Shown: in pieces, positions 36,485 through 41,353 of the stretch
Layout of the letters: every line of letters starts with the position of its first letter
Numbering within the stretch: position 1 is the first letter of the stretch
Origin: CAWVWD01 sp965662365
GTDB lineage: Bacteria; Bacteroidota; Bacteroidia; Chitinophagales; Saprospiraceae
Assembly (NCBI GenBank): GCA_965662365.1
Contig: CBFIHR010000034.1
Location: forward strand, 1-41,353
Direction: 5' to 3'
Length of the DNA: 41,353 nt
The notes under the pieces: generated by a model
What the model was told of the DNA's origin: nothing
Databases searched by the model: none
The model's input: only the letters and a program-made list of their open reading frames with translations
Program-made: the position numbers and the translations under genes

Positions 36485-37461
36485 AAGAAATTTTTGTAGA
36501 TAAAAAATAATAAGGTTCTATGTATAATCGTATTTTATATTTTTTATGTTCAATTACCTTGCTACTTAAAAAGAAATTGTTTTTTATAATAAATGTTTTA
36601 TAGATAACAAGATTATTTTCATATAAGTGAATATTTGTTTAAAATAAGTATTTAAGTTGGATGTATAAAAAAATAATTATTTGTAATTATTGATACTGTT
36701 ATATAAAAATATGTCAAATAATGAAGTTTTTAAAATATATAGTTCTGATTTTTTGGGATTTGTTAAAATATATTGTTTTTATTTTATGAACGGATTTTAT
36801 CCTTAGTATTTGTAATTGTATATTTTTAGGTCAAAAAATATAGATAATATACACCGACTTTTTATAGAAAGCGAATGAAAAGCTGGAAGGTAAAATCTAA
36901 AAAAGATAACAGTAGATTACTTTTAAGTAATGGATGAAGTACGATTAATAAAATAATTCTTTTGCACGTTGTTTTATACGAACTTTTTAAGGTTTTTCTA
37001 TAATTTCCTTGGAATTAATTCAAAGCAATTTTTACTAAAAAAAATATCAATTATTATAATTCAAACTAATAAAAAATAACTTTAAACCATGTGAATCAAA
37101 TGAATACGTTCAAGATATAATTATCTTATATTAAGATTAAAATTGTAAAAAATGCAATCAAAAACCTTTCAATAGCTAACTTTTTTCAAAAAAGTTATTA
37201 TATTTAGTCCTCCGAAAAAATTACTAAAATCATCCAATAGATTGGAAATTAAAACGATAAAAGAACTTAAAAATCAGTTTCTAATTTGTCGAAATTTTAG
37301 AAGGAGTTACCACCTGGAAGGAATAAATAAAATATTTCTATTTTATTATTCTTATTTCAATTATCTTCCGTTTCAAAATGACTGTTTCTAAATTTTTCTA
37401 GAAAATAGACACAAGTTATTCTGATTACTTTTAACTATAAAATGAAAAAATCCATATCCTC
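36485..37461. other. Gene-less, very AT-rich region, about 980 bp
   Basis: The longest gap in the window. It separates the T9SS-secreted protein gene from the CHAT gene. No gene, tRNA or canonical TTG/TAnnTTTG promoter was found. It contains a 21-bp perfect palindrome at 37177-37197 (TAACTTTTTT, C, AAAAAAGTTA). It could be the left border of an accessory island or hold a regulatory RNA, but there is no direct evidence of either. Confidence 0.5.
37177..37197. repeat. Short perfect palindrome upstream of the CHAT gene
   Basis: Ten-base arms TAACTTTTTT and AAAAAAGTTA around a central C, followed by TTATATTTAG. It may be a weak hairpin or a binding site. It lies 265 bp before the CHAT start codon. 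Confidence 0.5.
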
Positions 37462-39333
37462 ATGGTCACAAAACCACCTATTGCACTGATAGTTTTTTCT
37501 AATGATTTGGATGATTATTTGCCAAATATAGAAACAGAACGTAAAGTTATCGAGGAAGCATTGGAACATTATGACGATACAAATCGTCTAAAAATTATTA
37601 CTCGGTCTTCTGTGAGTATAGATGAGTTGTTCCGGCTGTTCAATAAATACACTGGACGAATTGCACTTTTTCACTTTGCAGGTCATGCAGGCGGTAGAGG
37701 GTTGCAGCTCAATCAGACCGTAACGAATACACAAACTGGGAAAGCAGAAGGCTTAGCGGACTTATTTAGAAGAGAAATTAAGCAGGGTATTCTAAAATTA
37801 GTTTTTTTGAACGGCTGTTCGACTGCCCCACAGGTCAAAGCACTAAAAACAGCGGGTGTTCCGTCTATTATTGCGACAAATTACCCTATCAATGACAATA
37901 AAGCAGTACGAGTCGCTAAACAATTCTACAGAACGTGGACAAAGGCGGATGATCTTCTACGAGCCTTTGACGCACCATTTACAACTATTCTACAAGCCTT
38001 TGAAGCAGCGATTGCTTATTTAAAATTAGAAAATACGGTCGTCATACAAGATGCGACAAGAGGTTTTATGTTCGATATTGATGAAGTCAAGACCAATGAA
38101 CCGTGGGAATTGTTTACTTCGACTCCAAGTCAAACTTTAGACTTTGAAGTAGCCAAGGAAAGTAAGACATTCAACGAGTTTTTGGTAAGAAGAATGATTG
38201 AACGGTTAGTATCTTATAGTCGTCCCGCCTCGAAGTTTTTACCCATCGCTAATAAAAAACTACCAGACTGGGAGACGAATTTGGCGATTAGTAATAAAGC
38301 AAAAGAAATCATTGTATATAGTTTTGTTGGAGTCTTGGGCATACAGCTACAAAAGTTGTTTGCTATCGGAAATGAGGAGATTACTACCGAAGTACGACAG
38401 CGGAAGTACATCGAAAATAGTTTGTATACAGCAAAACGCATCTTAAAATTGGTCAACTTTGCATTACTTTCAAAGTTATGGGACTATCGCACACAAGCCC
38501 TTGATTTCAAACTTGACGATAAACAAAGAGATACGATTCAACACTTTTTCGAAGATTCGTTTGAGATGGATATTTTAGGATATTTCAAGTTTTTGCGAAG
38601 TTTATTTTCTGTTTACAAAAACAACGATATTACCTTACCGTTTTCTACCGAAAATCACTTTGAAAATGTTTTAGCTTCGAGGAGTAGTTTAGAAAAAGCT
38701 TGTGAACGATTACAAAAAATCCAACAAGCATTTGATAAATCACAGATTAAGTTATCAGATTGTTTTGCTACTGAAAAACAACTGGTGATTTTATTAGAAA
38801 CCTTTATCTTTTTTGCAGAGTACAAAATGGTTTCTATCCGTCAAATCAACTACGATGAAATGCGGAATCAATTGCCCCGATACATACATACGTTTACGGA
38901 ATTGGGTATTGATGCCAAGCAAAATATCAATGCAGAAAAAGTAAAAGCAGAGGAAAATCCTGTCACAACTGATGCGATTCTCTTACACAAAGATCGCTAT
39001 CAAAATAGCATTAATCTGTTTCCTTTTATCATTGATTTACACACACTTACATTCGAAGATAAAGCGAATATTTGTTTCTATGACTCCAGGGACTTCAATG
39101 ATGGGAGTTTAAATTATCGCTTTTTACAAAATAATAAGGTTCAGAATATCATCTTTGAGAATATTGGAGCGAAAGAAAACATAGCAAAAGTCGTAACAAC
39201 AAAGGAACTATTCAAAACACTAAAACTCGATATGGTACATACGCAGTTTAAGGAAGCAAAAAAAGCAATTTTGAATATTGAAGAGGAGGATGAATTTGGG
39301 GACTTATTCGATTTGGAGTTTGACACGGATTAG
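37462..39333 (+). CDS. CHAT-domain cysteine protease, probable conflict-system effector
   Basis: A 623-residue protein. The CHAT (caspase-like) domain occupies about residues 1-210: the catalytic His is His75 in LFHFAGHAGG and the catalytic Cys is Cys119 in LVFLNGCSTA, both intact. Residues 210-600 are mainly helical and not recognisable (WETNLAISNKAKEIIVYSFVGVL, DSFEMDILGYFKFLRSLF). The C-terminal tail is very acidic (NIEEEDEFGDLFDLEFDTD). CHAT proteases are proteolytic effectors in several bacterial defence and cell-death systems and are often coupled to STAND NTPases, which is the arrangement here: a STAND gene follows on the same strand. The last codons and the stop (39322-39333) lie inside a repeat element. 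Confidence 0.88.
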   Translation: MVTKPPIALIVFSNDLDDYLPNIETERKVIEEALEHYDDTNRLKIITRSSVSIDELFRLFNKYTGRIALFHFAGHAGGRGLQLNQTVTNTQTGKAEGLADLFRREIKQGILKLVFLNGCSTAPQVKALKTAGVPSIIATNYPINDNKAVRVAKQFYRTWTKADDLLRAFDAPFTTILQAFEAAIAYLKLENTVVIQDATRGFMFDIDEVKTNEPWELFTSTPSQTLDFEVAKESKTFNEFLVRRMIERLVSYSRPASKFLPIANKKLPDWETNLAISNKAKEIIVYSFVGVLGIQLQKLFAIGNEEITTEVRQRKYIENSLYTAKRILKLVNFALLSKLWDYRTQALDFKLDDKQRDTIQHFFEDSFEMDILGYFKFLRSLFSVYKNNDITLPFSTENHFENVLASRSSLEKACERLQKIQQAFDKSQIKLSDCFATEKQLVILLETFIFFAEYKMVSIRQINYDEMRNQLPRYIHTFTELGIDAKQNINAEKVKAEENPVTTDAILLHKDRYQNSINLFPFIIDLHTLTFEDKANICFYDSRDFNDGSLNYRFLQNNKVQNIIFENIGAKENIAKVVTTKELFKTLKLDMVHTQFKEAKKAILNIEEEDEFGDLFDLEFDTD

Positions 39334-39480
39334 CACGGATTACACGGATTTTATTTTTGACGTAATTGATGTGTGGGTTTAGATACAGATTAGCACGGAT
39401 TTTATTTATAGTTAAAAAATGCCGCGGGCATCAAAAAAATCCGTGTAATCCGTGAGCATCTGTGTCTCAAAAAAATAAAA
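39322..39480. repeat. Palindromic repeat element, upstream copy
   Basis: About 159 bp. Outer inverted arms 39322-39350 and 39438-39466 (25 of 29 positions complementary, core CACGGATTACACGGAT) enclose a third partial arm (around 39382-39401) and a small hairpin ATGCC-GCG-GGCAT (39419-39431). A nearly identical direct copy lies at 39867-40030. Together they bracket the GxxExxY gene. It could fold into a long hairpin in RNA or DNA. Confidence 0.92.
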
Positions 39481-39483
39481 AGT

Positions 39484-39846
39484 ATGAGTAAACTTATTGA
39501 TGAGGATAAAACCTATGCGATTATTGGGGCTTGTATGGAGGTACATCGGCATTTGGGGCATGGGTTGAAAGAAACGGTTTATCAAGATGCACTGGAGATT
39601 GAGTTGGGCTTAAGGCATATTCCGTACAAGCGAGAACAACGATATGAGGTCATTTATAAAGATCATGTATTACCTCATTATTTTGTGGCAGATTTTGTTT
39701 GTTTCGATAATATCATATTAGAATTAAAGGCAGTTGGGGAACTGCATTCTGAACATAAAAAGCAAACGCTGAACTATATGGCAATTGCTAAAAGTAAAGT
39801 AGGATTATTAGTTAATTTTGGTCAACAGTCTTTGGTACATAGGTGA
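39484..39846 (+). CDS. GxxExxY protein (PD-(D/E)xK-like fold)
   Basis: A 120-residue protein. The defining motif is Gly27-Leu-Lys-Glu30-Thr-Val-Tyr33 (GxxExxY) in HRHLGHGLKETVYQDALEIEL. Asp70 (VADFVCF) and Glu80-x-Lys82 (IILELKAV) form a nuclease-like PD-(D/E)xK arrangement; the C-terminus KQTLNYMAIAKSKVGLLVNFGQQSL is typical of the family. No biochemical function is established to my knowledge; nuclease activity is inference. The gene starts four bases after one repeat element and ends 20 bases before another, and separates the CHAT gene from the STAND gene, so it looks like an inserted cassette rather than an original member of that pair. Confidence 0.9.
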   Translation: MSKLIDEDKTYAIIGACMEVHRHLGHGLKETVYQDALEIELGLRHIPYKREQRYEVIYKDHVLPHYFVADFVCFDNIILELKAVGELHSEHKKQTLNYMAIAKSKVGLLVNFGQQSLVHR

Positions 39847-39866
39847 TTTGTGTTGTGATATAATAA

Positions 39867-40030
39867 GACACGGATTAGCACGGATTACACGGATTTTATT
39901 TTTGACGTAATTGATGTGTGGGATTTAGATACAGATTAGCACAGATTACACGGATGTATTTATAATTAAAAAATGCCGCGGGCATCAAAAAAAATCCGTG
40001 TAATCCGTGAGCATCTGTGTCTCAAAAAAT
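39867..40030. repeat. Palindromic repeat element, downstream copy
   Basis: About 164 bp, a direct copy of 39322-39480 with a few substitutions and short indels. Inverted arms at 39867-39895 and 39993-40021; central hairpin ATGCC-GCG-GGCAT at 39973-39985. It ends four bases before the STAND start codon, so it forms most of that gene's 5' flank. Confidence 0.92.
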
Positions 40031-40034
40031 AAAT

Positions 40035-41353
40035 ATGAAAAAATATCCATTAAAGTTTTTAGATAGTTATACAAAAGCAGATACCGAAATCTTCTTCGGG
40101 CGAGAGGAAGAGGTCAATGCTTTGTATGAAATGATATTTCAGACCGATATTCTGTTGATTTATGGGGCTTCGGGGACTGGGAAAACGAGTTTGATTCAGT
40201 GTGGACTGGCGAGTAAGTTTGAGTCACATGACTGGTTGGATATTTATGTGCGTCGAGGTAGCAATATCAATACGTCGTTAGAAAATGCCCTGAAAAAAAT
40301 CAGTGCCGACTTTAACGAGGAGGATTTAGACTGGCTTGATGATATTAATTTAGAAGAGGAAGCAACCGCATCTACTGCTGTCGATACGAAAGCGATGGAC
40401 ACCTTAGAAAAACAATTTAAGAATATCTACCAAAATGCTTTCCGACCAATATACCTGATTTTTGATCAATTTGAGGAACTGTACATTTTAGGTACAGAAG
40501 ACGAACAACAAATATTTGTAAATAATGTCAAAAAAATCTTACAGCTTGACCAACCTGTTAAAATGATTTTTTCGATACGGGAGGAATATTTAGGATTTTT
40601 GTATGAATTTGAGCGAGATGTGCCGCAATTTTTAAAAAAGAAACTCCGTGTAGAACCGATGACGTTGACCAAAGTGCAATCTGTTATCAAAGGTGTCACG
40701 ACTTTTGAAGATTCTACAATTGATATCAAAGATGGGGAGTTAGCACCGTTTACAGAAGCGGTGTTTGAGCGGTTACAAGGGCGAGATGGTGACGGGCAAC
40801 ATAAAAAAAGTCTAACGATTGAGTTGCCGTACTTACAGGTATTTTTGGATAAATTATATGTCGAAATAACAAAGGATAGACAACGGCAGACAGAAGCAAC
40901 TTTTAGTTTGGCCGCTTTACACCAAATTGGAGTGATAGACGATGTCTTACGGGAGTTTTTAGAGGAACAAGTTCAGATGATTAGTCAGCGACTTCGAGCA
41001 ACTTATGCACCGCTGAATGCAGAACACATTTGGAAAATCCTTTCCCCCTTTGTTACTTTAGATGGGACAAAAGAACCGATACCTCAATCGGTTATTACGA
41101 ATAAAATCAAGTCGATATTCATAGAAGAGCAGGAAAGAAACCAAAAATTAAGTTTAGGGACTGAAGCGGAGGATTCGGAAAATGCAAGTCAAGAACGTGT
41201 GGCGGTTACGGAATTAACCAACGAACAAAATGAAGCCTTGACACAAGCCTTCATCGAAGCCTTTATCAAAAGTAAAATCATTCGCTACTTAGAGAATGAT
41301 GAAGTCTATGAAATCGCTCACGATGCACTCGCTGCCAAAATCGCAGAAAAACG
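40035..41353 (+). CDS. STAND-type NTPase (partial, N-terminal 439 residues), CHAT partner
   Basis: The frame opens at ATG 40035 (MKKYPLKFLDSYTKADTEIFFGREEEV) and is still open at the window edge. FFGREEEV (20-27) is the conserved STAND start. Walker A is GASGTGKT (44-51), Walker B YLIFDQFEEL (140-149, Asp144) and a sensor-like Arg lies in KMIFSIREEY. YEIAHDALAAKIAE (425-438) matches the HDAL motif at the end of the winged-helix part of nSTAND NTPases. Two acidic inserts (about 92-109 and 380-390) are unusual. What lies beyond the edge is expected to be a sensor region, often WD40 or TPR repeats, but it is not visible. The family acts as an NTP-dependent switch activating effectors; here the likely effector is the CHAT protease upstream. 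Confidence 0.88.
   Translation, partial: MKKYPLKFLDSYTKADTEIFFGREEEVNALYEMIFQTDILLIYGASGTGKTSLIQCGLASKFESHDWLDIYVRRGSNINTSLENALKKISADFNEEDLDWLDDINLEEEATASTAVDTKAMDTLEKQFKNIYQNAFRPIYLIFDQFEELYILGTEDEQQIFVNNVKKILQLDQPVKMIFSIREEYLGFLYEFERDVPQFLKKKLRVEPMTLTKVQSVIKGVTTFEDSTIDIKDGELAPFTEAVFERLQGRDGDGQHKKSLTIELPYLQVFLDKLYVEITKDRQRQTEATFSLAALHQIGVIDDVLREFLEEQVQMISQRLRATYAPLNAEHIWKILSPFVTLDGTKEPIPQSVITNKIKSIFIEEQERNQKLSLGTEAEDSENASQERVAVTELTNEQNEALTQAFIEAFIKSKIIRYLENDEVYEIAHDALAAKIAEK

Noticed and set aside
37442..37489. A 15-codon frame (MKKSISSWSQ...) overlapping the CHAT start codon in another frame
   Set aside because: It could be an upstream regulatory peptide, but it is too short and there is no supporting evidence such as a promoter or ribosome site.
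39322..40030. CRISPR array suggested by repeated CACGGATTA units
   Set aside because: Units are arranged as inverted arms within two long copies around a gene, not as regularly spaced direct repeats with unique spacers; no cas genes.
39322..40030. Insertion sequence
   Set aside because: No transposase is encoded; the only gene inside is a GxxExxY protein, which is not a known transposase.

Overview
The window is an AT-rich chromosomal segment from a member of the Bacteroidota. Evidence: promoter-like TTG/TAnnTTTG elements, almost no Shine-Dalgarno sequences, a type IX secretion (T9SS) C-terminal sorting domain, a DUF4271-uroporphyrinogen-III synthase gene pair, and a long Bacteroidota-style signal peptidase I. 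I cannot place it more finely (Saprospiria, Flavobacteriia or Cytophagia) from sequence alone. No rRNA, tRNA, CRISPR array or recognisable transposase was seen.

Left end (1-8.1 kb, all minus strand): two tandem FAD-dependent oxidoreductases of the geranylgeranyl-reductase type (one cut by the window edge) with a small SUKH/SMI1-KNR4 immunity-like gene between them. Then a TesB-type acyl-CoA thioesterase, an outer-membrane beta-barrel protein, a lipoprotein plus M48 metalloprotease operon, and a PfkB sugar or nucleoside kinase.

Core (8.8-34.4 kb): mostly housekeeping. lepB; a large VPS10/BNR-repeat secreted protein; DUF4271 and hemD-like; a PgpH-type HD phosphohydrolase (probable cyclic di-AMP hydrolase); a fatty-acid/RNA cluster with two tandem acyl carrier protein genes, fabF and rnc; mnmG; an outer-membrane or periplasmic alpha-amylase lipoprotein with an SLC45-like sugar transporter; folC and thyA (folate and dTMP); a UbiA-like membrane protein divergent from an alpha/beta hydrolase; a DUF4197 lipoprotein; and a SAM-dependent methyltransferase. 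Many of these are closed by clear stem-loop terminators.

Right end (34.5-41.35 kb): accessory. A T9SS-exported lamin-tail-domain protein is followed by about 1 kb of gene-less AT-rich DNA. Then comes a probable conflict/defence locus: a CHAT-family cysteine protease, a GxxExxY (PD-(D/E)xK-like) protein, and a STAND NTPase that runs off the end of the window.

The most striking structure is a family of palindromic repeats with the core CACGGATTACACGGAT. Two copies of about 160 bp, in direct orientation, bracket the GxxExxY gene and sit exactly between the CHAT and STAND genes. Single arms of the same family, in inverted orientation, tightly bracket the SUKH gene 39 kb away. The simplest reading is a small cargo-carrying, probably non-autonomous repeat cassette that delivers accessory or conflict genes between host genes. 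That reading is inference; the repeats and their positions are seen directly.
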